Of a stretch of DNA of 64,000 nt, positions 11,716 through 22,680 are shown piece by piece. The notes beneath the pieces were generated by a model. That model did not search any database and was not told where the DNA came from. It worked only from the letters and a program-made list of their open reading frames with translations. The translations under genes were made by a program, and so were the position numbers. The stretch comes from Dentipellis sp. KUC8613. Lineage: Eukaryota > Basidiomycota > Agaricomycetes > Russulales > Hericiaceae. Each line of letters opens with the position of its first letter. Position 1 is the first letter of the stretch. Where the stretch lies: the NCBI GenBank assembly GCA_002286715.1, contig NSJX01000002.1, forward strand, positions 1,226,396 through 1,290,395, in the 5' to 3' direction.

Positions 11716-12830
11716 ATGTTCAAACGTGTCGAGCGAAGGCGAAAGCGCAAAGAAGAGGAGGAAGAACTAGGGCTTGACGAGGAGATGAAGGAGGTCATGG
11801 GCTTGAACGACACGGACTCTTCAGAATCAGAAAGCTCAGACTCAGGCTCCGAGGACGGCCAAGACGTGAAACCCGCACAAAAGAAGAGGAAACAACATGA
11901 AGACACCGACTCGGAAGAGGAGGCTAGTGAAGATGATGAGGGTTCGGAGGGCGAGGGTGGTGAAGCAGAGGAAGCTAGTTCCGAGGAAGGCGACCTCGGC
12001 GCCGAGGACGATGAAGAGGACGACGAGGACGAAAGCAGTGACGACGGCCGACCTCGCATGGCAATCTCTCAGGCGCTCAAAGATCCTCTATACGACATTT
12101 CTCTGGATCCCGACATTCGCGCCTGCGTCTCGTGTCCTGGTAAAATGCTCAAGAACCCCAAAATGGTCGAAGTCCATTTGACTTCCAATGTATGTAACTT
12201 CCAAGTGTGTACTGCGATTTCGCGGCCTGACATAGTCTAGGCGCACCGACGTAGATTCAAAAAACTGAGGGAGCTGGCTATGACCGCTGACCCTCAGGCC
12301 GACGTCGGCGACATTTTGGATGGCCTGGAAAAAGACGGGCCAGAAGTCTCAAAGACGGAGGCGACAAAAGGTTCCAAAAGATCGGAAAAGAGAGTAAGGA
12401 CATTCATTTAGGCTCTGCGTGTCCTCTGACGCGCTGTTCATAGAAAGCCAAGCAGGCTGCTCTCAAGGCCAGACGGCTCAAACAGAAGGAGGCGAAGGCA
12501 AAAGCTGCTGCGCGCAAGAAGGCGAAAGAGGCTGCAGTGGTCCCTGGCAAGGGCTCGCACTTGGCACCTGCAGACGCGAAGCCGGAAGGCGCGAAGGCAT
12601 CGAAGCACGCGAACGACGACAAGCCACCCACAAAAGTCGCCAAAGACAAGTCGGCCTTCCCCAGCAAGGCAAAATCTCACCAACGCAACCCGAGACCTAT
12701 ATCATTATCCTCAGAACGGCCATCCGCCCCAAAGAAAGAGTCGGAGGGTAAGTCAAAACCTGAAAAGACGAAGGATAGTTCGAAGAAGAGGAAAAAGTCA
12801 GATGGGTCAGCAGTGAAAGTGTTTCATTGA
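11716..12830 (+). CDS. Nucleolar-type acidic/lysine-rich protein with a U1-like C2H2 zinc finger
   Basis: Exons 11716-12189, 12241-12393 and 12444-12830 give 337 residues. The N-terminus is basic, followed by ~100 residues rich in Glu, Asp and Ser, then A-L-K-D-P-L-Y-D and a zinc finger split by intron 1: C-V-S-C-x13-H-x5-H (C-P-G-K...V-H-L-T-S-N-A-H-R-R-R-F-K). The C-terminal 130 residues are Lys/Ala-rich and helical, ending with basic clusters. The spacing fits U1-type RNA/dsRNA-binding fingers of nuclear proteins. I do not recognise a named gene. Acidic tracts plus basic tails are typical of nucleolar ribosome-assembly factors; that localisation is inferred. It is head-to-head with the RNB gene, 148 bp apart. 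Confidence 0.75.
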
Positions 12831-13016
12831 CGTCTGCTAGCCAGCAGACTGGTCTACGGGCTTTATCAACGCATGTTATGAGCAGAGTCGGAAGCCGCGC
12901 GTGAGAGCTCTCAAGAGAACCAAATACCATAATTTAGCAAGAGTCCACGGTGAAGGTAATTACTGACACGCTCCATATGCAAGAATAAAGATGGATCTAT
13001 GACGGATATGTAAAGC

Positions 13017-14755
13017 TCATGCTTGCAGCAAGCGTTTGGTCATGTCAAGCACCTAAGGCAACATGAGTGACCCTGCGATGGGACCGGACGAACGATGCAA
13101 GCATACCTGGTTGATGTCTGGCCGATCCTTCGGGTCCGCTTTGATCATACTGTCGATGAGTTGCTTGAAGCCGTCCGAGTAGGGTGATGATGGGTGCTTG
13201 TATCGGGCGTTGAGAACTGCCATCGCTATTGAGCCACCTTGCTCGGTTGTTTGCGTATTCTCAAATGGCGAGTGAGAATACGCAAGCGCGAACAGTATAC
13301 ACCCTAGGGACTGTATCGAAGGTGAGAAGAGCGATTGAATCTAGCCATGAGGTCATTTACCCAAATGTCGACTTTTTCGTCAAGTGTTCTACCGGTCTTC
13401 ACATCGAAGAGCTCCGGCGCGCGGTATGCCATAGTACTTTGTTCTGCGGCAATATCCTGAACAAACATTAGGCGACGAGACTTCTACGACAGAAATGAAG
13501 CATACCTGCTGCAAGAGCGCCTGTGATCGATTCTCGATTGGAATTCTTGCTTTCACACAGCTTCCAAAGTCCATGAGAATTGGCGTGATACCATCGTCCG
13601 CGAGCATGATGTTCCTAGATGGACGTTGTTCGCTTCCCTGCTCTCCGCAATATGACGGAGGACTCACCCAGGCTTCAGATCTCGGTGCGCGTAGGGTACC
13701 AGCATACCACCGTGTCCTTGTTCAACGGACCGCCTGACTTCCTCATCTCCATCAAACACTACTTCACCATCGTCCGGCCTGTTCTTCGTGACTAGCGGCA
13801 CGCTCGAGGCTCCCCCACCACCGTACGAATACCCGCCCTCCGCGTCACCCTCCGGATGGGGAAACATTTCGTCATCCTCGTCGTCCTCATGGGCGCCGGA
13901 TTGATGCTGAGCATTCGACGACGACCCGGACGATGCGGGTGCATGGTATGTGTGCATGGCACGGACCGCTTCACATGTGCCCTTAAACCACCGGAGGATC
14001 TGCTTCTCGGGGGTCCGCGTGTTCTCCACTGCATTTTGGTTGATTATATCCTGAAGATTGCCTTTCTGGAATACTTGTGAGTCGTCATCCTCTTGTACCC
14101 GTAGCCTCGACGTACGAACCTTGTACAGAGGTAGGAACAGATATACTATCTTTCCTTCGCCGTCAGGGTCTTGCACGACCGCAGAGTCCTGCAATACGCG
14201 TCAATGCATCCTTCTGTGTACATACCATAACTTGAAACCTACCAAAATACGGATGATGTTAGGGTGCCTGACGCGCACCTATTCAGCATTGGGTCGTGGG
14301 CATAGACATGTCCAAGAACACGTACTTAAACCGTCTGTAAGCCTCAACCTCCCGCATGGCCTCTTTCACCCCATCTGAGCCAGTGGGACAGCGGATCTTC
14401 TTCAGCGCGAATTGCCTCTATAGTCGGAGCACAGACATGTCTAGGCAGTAAATACAGGGACTGGAGTGACGCGCGTGAATGAGGACATACACCACTTCCT
14501 TCGTCTTGTGCCAGGTATACAAACGAGAATCCTCCCTCTCCGAGCAGTCGGATGATATTGACTGCGAGCAGCGATCTGTCAACGTGGATTCATGACAACA
14601 CGCGCGAGCCGCAACTCACACGTCCGCCCGTTGATCTTCAGCTTCGCCTGTTGTTGGCACAGGCATCCCGTGAGCGTGGAGAAAGCATCCTTCGTGTAGA
14701 ACCGGATGTTATCAAGAGTGTGAAGCACAGATTGGGGCAGAGGTAGCGAATCCAT
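13017..14755 (-). CDS. STK16/Env7-family Ser/Thr protein kinase
   Basis: The gene has many exons. The first (14622-14755) carries a C-L-C pair near the N-terminus, a likely acylation site as in STK16 and Env7. Motifs in order: L-G-E-G-G-F-S-F-V-Y-L-A-Q-D (glycine loop), F-A-L-K-K-I (ATP Lys), E-A-M-R-E-V-E-A-Y-R-R, H-P-N-I-I-R, A-H-R-D-L-K-P-G-N-I-M-L, M-D-F-G-S-C, M-A-Y-R-A-P-E-L-F, D-I-W-S-L-G-C-I-L-F-A-L-A-Y and P-D-I-N-Q. All catalytic residues are present. About 70 acidic, Gly/Ser-rich residues are inserted just before HRDLKP. Yeast Env7 is a palmitoylated vacuolar-membrane kinase that restrains vacuole fusion; STK16 acts at the Golgi. The last exon (V-L-D-M-T-K-R-L-L-Q-A) is only about 36 nt. 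Confidence 0.88.
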
Positions 14756-15072
14756 GGGTGTAGAGGCCTTACGACCGAGGGTGTTGTGTGCAGGGCTGAC
14801 TTGCGGGTCGGCTCGCTTGTCTGGCGGCAACACCGCTTCTTTGCACGTGATCGGCGTAGTGAAGAACGTAAGTCGATTTCCTCGTCCTCGACTTGCAGGA
14901 CACGACATTACCTTCCGTGAATTAGGTTCTGTCTACCATAGACACGGTATAAATAGGTAGGCGCGATGATTCAATTTTCTCGTTCTGCAGGCCTTTCTCC
15001 CAGGTATGACCTCCAGCGTACTTTTTCTCCCCGCTCGCGATTAAAAAGTTCCCGGGACTCCTTGCAGTGCCC
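14756..15072. promoter_or_regulatory. Shared divergent promoter, kinase / F-box gene
   Basis: The kinase and the F-box gene start on opposite strands 317 bp apart with no other coding sequence between them, so this stretch must hold both promoters. No TATA box stands out. Confidence 0.5.
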
Positions 15073-17130
15073 ATGGAAACTGTGCATACCGACGTACAGA
15101 ACGGCGCTATAGGAACCAGCCATAGGTAAACCTTGAGTCCTTCACTCGTCGTCATACGCATGCTAAATTTCTGAAGACAAGGATGGTTGGACCTCGCCGA
15201 AGACAGGCTGGACACGCTTGACCGCCTGCTGAATAGCAGCGCGCCTGACCCTTTCGCGTTGAAGAAAGCCCGCGATGAGGTCGCTGCTGAACTGAACGAC
15301 CTGGATCGGTTTCGGCTAGGGCTCATGTCACGGCATAATGCCCTCCAACCCATAGCAGTCCTCCCTACCGAGCTCTTGCGTCGCGTTTTCTTGTTTGCTT
15401 CCATCATGGATCCACCCGCCTCCTCGGCGTACGAGGCTGCCAGAAACAACAAAGCCAGTCTCGGCTGGATCCGGGTTCTCCACGTCTGTCAACAGTGGCG
15501 CACGATTGGGTTGTGCCATCCCATCCTCTGGGAAAACGTCTGTTCGTTACCTTCAGCAGTCAATGTCTTCCTGCATCGCTCGAAGCCGATGCCCATCATC
15601 CTTGCGTACGATCAAAGTCTCTATCGACATCCTAATGTCCATCATGCGGCATTCCAGGTCGCAGCGAAGAATATGCCTCGAGTGAAGGAAGTCTCCATCA
15701 CTACCTTCAACGTTCACGAGCTTGCCGAGTTCATCCGTCATTCGTGTATCGTGCCAGCTCCACAACTTCGGAGTCTTACCCTCCGCGTCCTTGGGCAAAA
15801 TGGACAACCGTTCCCCATACGTTTCCTTGGGGACATCCTCTTCGCCAAGAATGCCCCGAATCTAGAAGACCTCCACTTCCTCAATTGCGGCATTCCGTGG
15901 ACCTCACCGCTCTTAACAGGCCTTCGGCACTTGCGAATAACATTCCACTCCGAGCTGGCCCCAGGAAATACCAATGCCACCTACGCCCAGCTTTTTTCGG
16001 TACTGCAGAGGATGCCGGACCTTGAGACGCTGGCACTGCACTGTTCAATGCCTCCCTCCGTTACCATTGCCGAGCCCTCGTCTTACCCTATTGTCAACCT
16101 ACCCAGATTTCACCATCTCGAACTACAAGGGGATGCCGAAGGATGCATTGCGCTGATGAGACAGCTGCGCACCCCTGCCCTGTATTTCGTACAGCTGGTC
16201 TGCATTAGTAACACCATGGTGGATCTGTATCAACAACTCGTCGGGCTCGCAGCGGCCCGTCTTTCCCCTCTTGCCAACAAGCCAACCAATATGTCGTTCA
16301 TCTACCCTGAGCATTGGTTTGCAATCCAATGCGACCAGCAACCTTTCGCGTCCGAGGGTCAGATGGTGACGCCGAAACTGCACATCACCATGGGCATGCC
16401 TGGGCTGCCACCTCAGGCCTGCTCTTCCGTCATCGACTTCACGAGTAGATTATTCGACACCACCCTCGTACGGAACTTGACTGTGCAGACGAACCAACTT
16501 GCGATGGACACGCAACACTGGCAGGACGCCTGCTCGCAGTTCAGGCACGTCGAGGACCTTTATCTGCGGAGCGACACCGCTCACCGCTTCCTCGAGGCCA
16601 TGAACTACACCATTCCCTCAGAAGACGGGCGAGAGCCCACCGACATCCCAGGTGTCCTCTTCTTCCCCCGTCTCAAATCGCTCAGGCTCGGCGACTACGA
16701 CTTCTTGGCCAACATCGCTGGGGAAGCAGCCTGGCAGGTGTGCTACAGACTGTTGGAGTTCCGCCAGGGAGTTTCCGACCGCAGCCTCCAAAAGTTGACC
16801 ATAACGGAGTGCTCCACATCGAGAGAGGTCGTGAGGAACTTCCACACGGTTGTCCCTGCTGTTGTTTGGGACAGAGCCGAAAGACGCGCTCTTAGGAAGT
16901 CTGATCTTCCGCCGCCTCCCAGTGGAGGGAACGGAGGACAGCCGCAGTATGTTTGGCAGACGACGTATCCGAATGGACATCCGGAATACGTCAATTCGAC
17001 CACCACGGTTCTTCCCAATGGCATGATCAGTACCAACACGCACATCTCGGTGCCCCCTTCATACCAGGGACCATGGCCATATACAATCGCCTTCGACCTG
17101 GTTGCAACCCCCCAGACGCAGCCCCCTTGA
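15073..17130 (+). CDS. F-box protein with degenerate leucine-rich repeats
   Basis: Exons 15073-15125 and 15177-17130 close to 668 residues. The start was chosen because the long frame has no early ATG, and this small upstream exon supplies one through a 51-nt intron. After a short coiled coil (L-N-D-L-D-R-F-R) comes the F-box: I-A-V-L-P-T-E-L-L-R-R-V-F, then W-I-R-V-L-H-V-C-Q-Q-W-R. The remainder shows irregular LRR-like strands (L-R-S-L-T-L, L-E-D-L-H-F-L). This is the expanded agaricomycete F-box type; such proteins recruit targets to SCF ubiquitin ligases through Skp1. The substrate cannot be told. The C-terminal ~60 residues are Pro/Gly/Thr-rich. Confidence 0.85.
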
Positions 17131-17403
17131 GATTAGCACTTGACCAACGAATCGTCATATATGTGCTGTTGTGTATTGTCACGGAGCAGTGATTTTCTTG
17201 ACGTACTCTTCTTATACTCTTCTTGTCCAACAGATGCAATGTGCGTAGGATGGTCTAGTGTCTTTACACCTAGTGCAATATGATATGATTACGCGCACTA
17301 CTTATCTGAAACATGATGTATGGTATTCCAACGTATACAGAAGTGACTCGAGCTACACGATTCCAGAACACAGCATAAGTTACCCGTACAGAAACGTCCA
17401 CGA

Positions 17404-17423
17404 GCGGCGGCGGCGGCGGCGGC
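17404..17423. repeat. (CGG)n trinucleotide repeat
   Basis: About six CGG units lie directly after the stop codon of the minus-strand gene ending at 17432, so in its 3' UTR. Confidence 0.8.
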
Positions 17424-17431
17424 GCCAACAT

Positions 17432-19645
17432 CTAGTCGTCAAAACCTAGCTCCTTATCCCTCTTGGCCCGCCTCCACTCCTTCCGCTCTGCATCGCTCAG
17501 TGCGAACCAGCCTTCAACGCTCTCCTCGAGTTCCATCTCCCACTTCTCCTCGAGTTGCAGCATCTTCTTGCTCTTCTTCGGAGGTGGTGGGGGTGGGAGC
17601 GGAGGCGGAGGCGATTTGCGGTTAGGATGAAGTGGTGCGATCTTCCGGAGAAGAGACTTTGAGGTCTTTGCAAGGGGAGAGTGGTACGATGCACGTGGAG
17701 AGGGCGTGAATGGGGAGTTCGGGTGAGAGTTGGCACGACGGATGAGTTCCTGCATGGGCGTGGGCTTAGAGGGCCTGGAGAACGTGTACTTGCGACCGGT
17801 GGCAGAGGACGTCATCTCTTTCGTGGACGAGGATGGTCTGGCATCAGCGGCGCCGGACCCGTTGGACGACTCTGGGGATACGTTCTCCTGTAAAGATATG
17901 TAAGACAGTGCACAGCGCGCTGAGGAAATGAGACTGACCTTCGAACGCGCCGGTGTCTCTGGAGCATCGGGCTTATCTTTCCCTTTGCCAAGCGGCCGTG
18001 CATCTGAATCCTCCCTTTGTGCCAACTCTGCGTCATCCGTGTCATTGCTTCTTTTGTCTTTGTTCGTTGCTTGGGAGCTCCGCTTTCTGGAGGGTGCCAC
18101 CTGAACAACTTCCTCTGCGTCCTCTTCATCAGACAAGACGACACCTCTTCCAGATCGTGCTCGCTTCTGACCTGTCGCCTGGGGGTCCTCGTCGACAGGG
18201 GCAGCCTTTCCCTTTCCCTTGGTATCCTTCGTTGCGACCGACGCGGCTTTCCACGAAACTGGCTTCTTGGCCTTGGTCTTGCTCGCTGGTACAAGCTGCA
18301 GCTCATCTTCTTCTGAGTCGTCGATAGCAGAGAGCTCGGAATCCGAGTCATCTACCCGTCTTCTCTTCTTGGAAACAGGTTTCTTCTTCGACGCAGAAGA
18401 AGAGACGGGCTTGGGCAAACTTCCTTCGGCCTGATGGTCGACAGTCTTCGAAGATTTGTTCGCCTTCTTCGGTGATGTCTCAATAAGAACCTCTACTTGC
18501 ATTTGTTTGCTCGCTGCCTTGCTCGCCTTCGCCTTGGGTTTCGCCTTCGTTGCGCCCTCGTCGGTACCTTTCTTCGCCCCCTTCTTCGCTTTCTTGCTCT
18601 TCTCTGAAGAAACGGGTGGCGAGTCATCTTCCAAGTTCGATGGCCCCGGTTCCTCCGTAGACGGAGCAAAGAAAGGCGGAGGAGGGGGAGGTGCGGTGGT
18701 CTCTCGGTCAACGTCCATAGGAACTCCTGCCGGGCCAGCGATTCCGCCATCGGATTCGCGCTGTATGCGCGGTATATTCATTCGTTTCCTCTCCTGTACC
18801 GTGTTCTGCTTAGCCGGCGAGTCCAATCCAGCGAGGATCTCTGCCCTCTTCTCCGGAGACGATGTGTAGGGGTCCGATGGGGGAAGAGGGAAGCTAGAGC
18901 TAGCAACTGGGATAGTGGTCGCCGCAGATTCGGCAATAGACACGTCTCCCGGGTTTGGATGGTCGACCTTCGCACGCTTGACCGGTCGAGGCCTAGGTTT
19001 AGCCTTGGGCTTCGGTGGTGGGGCCGGCATTTCCTCGTCGGACGTCAACTCGATGACCTCTTCGCGCTGGAGAGGCTTCTTCGCATTCCGAGAACGCATC
19101 TTGGCGCGCTCTGCAATGTCAAGAGAGAAGTCTGCAGCGCCAAACACTTTGTCGGGAATAGTTGGAGGGATGGAGTTATTGTTGACAATAACAGTTGGCG
19201 GAGGCATGCGCTCAGACGACGGAGTTCGAAGAATCAGAGAAGTCGCATCGCTCGTGGGCGCTGTACTTCCGGACTTGGAGCCTTTGAAAATGGGTCGAGG
19301 GCGGGGGCGAGCCTTAGGCGGATTGGACGATTGGGCATTGGGGGTGTAGGAGGATATCGTGGAATTCCCAGCAGGCTCCGGCTGAGGGTTGGTGAAAGTC
19401 GAGATCGTTGAGTGCGTTGCGATAGCATCCTTCGCAGCTTCAACTGAGAGTGGCGTCTCAATTGGGGAGACTGTTTGGGGCACATCTATCGCAACACGAT
19501 ACGTTAGATTGTGTCGTTTCTGTGTATCGGGCGAATGCAACGTACTGAACTCTATCCGAGGAGGTTGTTCGCCGAGGTCGAAAGAGTCTTCGTCCTCACT
19601 GTCTGCTACCACCCAATTATCAGCATCTCCGGCCTTGAACGCCAT
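17432..19645 (-). CDS. Large disordered, Lys/Ser/Pro-rich protein of unknown function, probably nuclear
   Basis: The long frame starts at M-A-F-K-A-G-D-A-D-N-W. It is dominated by charged low-complexity sequence: S-D-E-E and D-S-D-S-E acidic patches alternate with K-K-x-K basic ones, and a polyproline run sits near the end. The best-conserved-looking parts are the first 30 residues (V-V-A-D-S-E-D-E-D-S-F-D-L-G-E) and the C-terminus (E-E-K-W-E-M-E-L-E-E-S and W-F-A-L-S-D-A-E-R-K-E-W). Two stretches look like introns of 3n length without stops: about 17889-17942 (donor GTCAGT, acceptor TTTACAG) and about 19487-19549 (donor GTACGT, acceptor GCGATAG). The mature protein is probably shorter than the 737 residues read straight through. 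I do not recognise a family. Confidence 0.7.
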   Translation of the reverse strand: MAFKAGDADNWVVADSEDEDSFDLGEQPPRIEFSTLHSPDTQKRHNLTYRVAIDVPQTVSPIETPLSVEAAKDAIATHSTISTFTNPQPEPAGNSTISSYTPNAQSSNPPKARPRPRPIFKGSKSGSTAPTSDATSLILRTPSSERMPPPTVIVNNNSIPPTIPDKVFGAADFSLDIAERAKMRSRNAKKPLQREEVIELTSDEEMPAPPPKPKAKPRPRPVKRAKVDHPNPGDVSIAESAATTIPVASSSFPLPPSDPYTSSPEKRAEILAGLDSPAKQNTVQERKRMNIPRIQRESDGGIAGPAGVPMDVDRETTAPPPPPPFFAPSTEEPGPSNLEDDSPPVSSEKSKKAKKGAKKGTDEGATKAKPKAKASKAASKQMQVEVLIETSPKKANKSSKTVDHQAEGSLPKPVSSSASKKKPVSKKRRRVDDSDSELSAIDDSEEDELQLVPASKTKAKKPVSWKAASVATKDTKGKGKAAPVDEDPQATGQKRARSGRGVVLSDEEDAEEVVQVAPSRKRSSQATNKDKRSNDTDDAELAQREDSDARPLGKGKDKPDAPETPARSKVSLISSARCALSYISLQENVSPESSNGSGAADARPSSSTKEMTSSATGRKYTFSRPSKPTPMQELIRRANSHPNSPFTPSPRASYHSPLAKTSKSLLRKIAPLHPNRKSPPPPLPPPPPPKKSKKMLQLEEKWEMELEESVEGWFALSDAERKEWRRAKRDKELGFDD

Positions 19646-19923
19646 GGCGCACACCGCTGGGGGGGATGGTGGTGGTGGATGGTGGTGGTGGTGGTGGTCA
19701 AGGTGCAATACGCGTGTTGTGACTCCGAGTGTCCGAATCCGGCAAGGCAGCGAGTGTGACGCGTCGCGTGCGTTGATTGATCAGGTGACCGAGCGGCGGT
19801 CACACGCTGTTTCCCTTGTTCTCTTGTCACAATCGACCATCCTCTCCTCAGAAAGCTCAAGTAGCGCACTTACCACACATACAACAGACCAGGACTGTTT
19901 TCAAGAATCAGACACACCCAACA
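19646..19923. promoter_or_regulatory. Shared divergent promoter, disordered-protein gene / VPS51
   Basis: The 278 bp between two head-to-head start codons contain the GGT/GGA microsatellite at about 19662-19699. No core promoter element is obvious. Confidence 0.45.
19662..19699. repeat. (GGT/GGA)n microsatellite
   Basis: A run of GGT units with GGA interruptions, just upstream of the minus-strand start at 19645. Read on the minus strand it would encode poly-His/Pro, which is why an upstream His-rich extension of that gene was not accepted. Confidence 0.85.
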
Positions 19924-20707
19924 ATGTCAACGCCATCTACAAATCCGTCGACTCCACCGCAGCAGAAGTCAAGTGTGCCTCTCCCATCTCCATTGCGGGC
20001 GTCCTCTCCACGGTCTGCTCAGCAGCCTGGACCTGTATCACCAACTTCTCCTAGACGAAAATCTGGAACACACAGTAACACCACGCCGGGTGGACCATCT
20101 TTAGACAGATCTAAAACTAGAGCTAGAGATCTCCTGCGCAAACACTACGGGCTAGGTATCGGACCTCCTCCACCCTCCGGCAAGCCAATGGATCCTATGG
20201 ACTTAGGTTAGTGTCTCCAACTGCTGCCAGAGACTTGCTTCATCCTCTATATATACAGACTCGCCCGCCTTCGACGCGAAAGCATATTACGAGCAGCTCA
20301 TCACAACCTCGTCACTCACTACGCTGCTCAAGAAAGAGAACGAATTATTGACGGGTGAGCTGTCATACATCGCTCATGAAGAACGGAGACTGAATATCAT
20401 GATCATGTAGAAATGCGCCAGCTGGATAGCGAAAGGCAGTCTCTCGTGTACAATCACCATCATGAACTAATAGCTGCCACCGACACGATTTCTACAGTAG
20501 GTCAATCCGTCTCTATCTGGGAGATGTCGGCCTTACAATCTCTAGATGAAAACTCGTGCTGAAGCACTTGACGTTGATCTGGAAAGACTGAAGGCTGCCT
20601 TCTCAGAGATCTCGCGCCTCACAGCGGAAGTCGCTATCGAGCAACCGACTTCCGAGTCACCAGCACTGATCGTTGCCGGTGTGCCACACAAACTAATCGC
20701 GCATTAA
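19924..20707 (+). CDS. VPS51: Vps51, GARP/EARP tethering complex subunit (short fungal form)
   Basis: Exons 19924-20206, 20259-20354, 20411-20496 and 20546-20707 give 208 residues, close to yeast Vps51 (164) and far shorter than the animal protein. After a Ser/Pro-rich N-terminus come the Vps51/Vps67 motifs: R-A-R-D-L-L-R-K-H-Y-G-L, D-S-P-A-F-D-A-K-A-Y-Y-E-Q-L, S-L-T-T-L-L-K-K-E-N-E-L-L, M-R-Q-L-D-S-E-R-Q-S-L-V-Y-N and A-T-D-T-I-S-T-M. GARP tethers endosome-derived vesicles at the trans-Golgi, with Vps51 contacting the SNARE Tlg1. Two His replace the usual Glu-Asn after L-V-Y-N. The C-terminus is a short coiled coil. Confidence 0.9.
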
Positions 20708-20972
20708 TTTACAAGCATATTATACTCGTACCTCTATCAGCAATGCCATTGAGCGGCATAATGCCATACCCCCTTCGCATTTGTCGCGAATGTCACAACT
20801 ATGGAAGTCGAGGATCGCGGATTGAAGCAATCTGTACAGTGGAAACATAGCCAGTAATTTTGCATCATCCGGTGCGTTCGAGCATATCATATTTGCATAT
20901 ATAGTGAATAACATAAAGCATACTTAGTTGATTGTGTCGAACGTCAAAGCATAGCCAGTCGTTCTGCTCCGT

Positions 20973-22146
20973 TCAGGCGCGATCGGCGTTTGAAGAACTC
21001 CAGTCCAACATCGGCTGCCAAAACGTGCCCCCGATGTTCTGAAGTCCCACAAGGACGACATCCTTCTCGTGAATGCCGCGGCCTTGGTTTTTGTAGTCAA
21101 TCTGCCACTGGGGGTATCTCCCGTTAGGTTTCTTGCTTTTGGACTGCCATGTCGCCGATCAATTAAAACCGATCGCTGTATGTGTTTGGTACAACTCACC
21201 CGGACGTAGTTGAACCACTCTTGCACGACTTTTGCTACCTCGCGCACAAGGTCGACATTGCGGATAGCGCCGTCGCGAGCGTTGATGGGTCTGATAAAGT
21301 CCTTTCCGTATCCGGGCCACTGCAAACACCGTCATTCCTGGTCCTACGACAACGAAGCTAACCAGCGCGTACCTGGATTTTAATCTGGACGTTCCCCTTG
21401 TCGAGGAGGTAGCCCGCAAGCGGCTGCCTGTTGTTGTCGTCCAGCTGTATCCATTTCGTCGGCGCCTCTTCTATGCCAACGCCGCGCACCGTCACCAGCG
21501 TCGCCATCCCCGGCTTGTGGTCGCTGGCAATCACCTTGTTGAACCTGATCTTGATGCGACTGCTCCCGTCCGCCGCGGACCCCAGCGGGATGCGTTCCTT
21601 CGCAGCCTTGTTAGCCGGAAGAGAGTTGTATCGCTGTCTCTCATGGACGCCCCGGTCGTGCGCTCTCGCAGGTTGGACATCGGGAACTACGGCACCGCGC
21701 AGGTGCGCAAGAGCGGGCTGCTCAGTTGGCATTACCGGCTCCGGGTTCATGTAACCCCACGTGTCGACAGCGAGACGGTCCTGCTCCTGCCTCCCGCCCG
21801 TAGGAAGCTGATAACGAGGAGCTTCGCATTGGCCTTCGCTCCGGAGGGTGCTGTGGCTACGAGTGCGCCGGGCGGTCTCAGAATTGACCGCCCTCAGCCT
21901 AGGGTGGGGAGTCGGCACGTCGGGCATCTGCACTGGCACCGCGTTCAGCTCCTCGTGGGGAACTGAAGGGAGATACAGAGGCGGCGGAAGCGGCTTGCGG
22001 CGCTTAGGGGATGCATGCGGGTAGCGAACTTGTCCAGGGGGCGGGATCGCATTCGGGCTGAAGTTCGGGGTGCTCGCAAGCCTATGAAGCCGCTTCTCGG
22101 GAGGGAAGGGAGCAACTAGGTAGCGGTCCGAAGACGGGAACTGCAT
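20973..22146 (-). CDS. Fungal protein of unknown function with a conserved C-terminal domain
   Basis: Exons 21373-22146, 21200-21319 and 20973-21143 close to 354 residues. The first ~180 residues are Pro/Arg-rich and disordered. The C-terminal half looks folded: I-K-I-R-F-N-K-V-I, W-I-Q-L-D-D-N-N-R-Q-P-L-A-G-Y, V-Q-I-K-I-Q-W-P-G-Y-G, I-R-N-V-D-L-V-R-E-V-A-K-V-V-Q-E-W-F and W-Q-I-D-Y. No signal peptide, membrane segment or catalytic motif is visible. The three exons joining in phase across two clean introns make it a real gene. Confidence 0.7.
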
Positions 22147-22680
22147 CTCCGATGGAGTGAAGTGGGCGAATAGTAGGGTGGATTTCTCTTTGGGAGCTCT
22201 TCTGGGAGGGGGGGTATCGCGAGGATGAGCGCGGGGAAGAGGACTGGTCGATCTTATGTATCTGTGGACTCATTGTGGCCTGATAGAGGTTGGCAGATCT
22301 CGTATGTGGCCGGGGCCAAAGCACGAGGCTATTTGACCCATTGTCTGTGGTAGATGTGGTGACCCGCCCTGATACGCTTGAAATGCACCGCGAGCTCGCT
22401 TTTGTCTCGCGCATTGTCCTTTAACGCCGAACAACGTTTGCTCGGCGTTTCAGAGTGCCATCCAGAGCCATGTCCGATTCGCCAAAGCGTAGTGTCTTGT
22501 GCCACATGTGATGAGGTGAACCTTGACGTGCTTGCTTGGGACGCCAAGTGCACCGGTTGTCAGACTCATGATACAAGATCTATTTATTGTACAGTGGACT
22601 TCGTCAGGTTGGTTTTACAATCGGTATTACGAACCGTTGTACAGCATGCGACGCGTCAAACCCTGGACATCGGTTCAAAC
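22147..22680. other. Intergenic, no gene seen
   Basis: A 135-codon plus-strand frame (22378-22785) runs into the last exon of the DUF427 gene on the other strand and has no family features. Nothing else is supported. Confidence 0.5.

Noticed and set aside
19646..19708. His/Pro-rich N-terminal extension of the minus-strand gene
   Set aside because: It is the translation of a GGT/GGA microsatellite; the Met at 19645 gives a sensible start.
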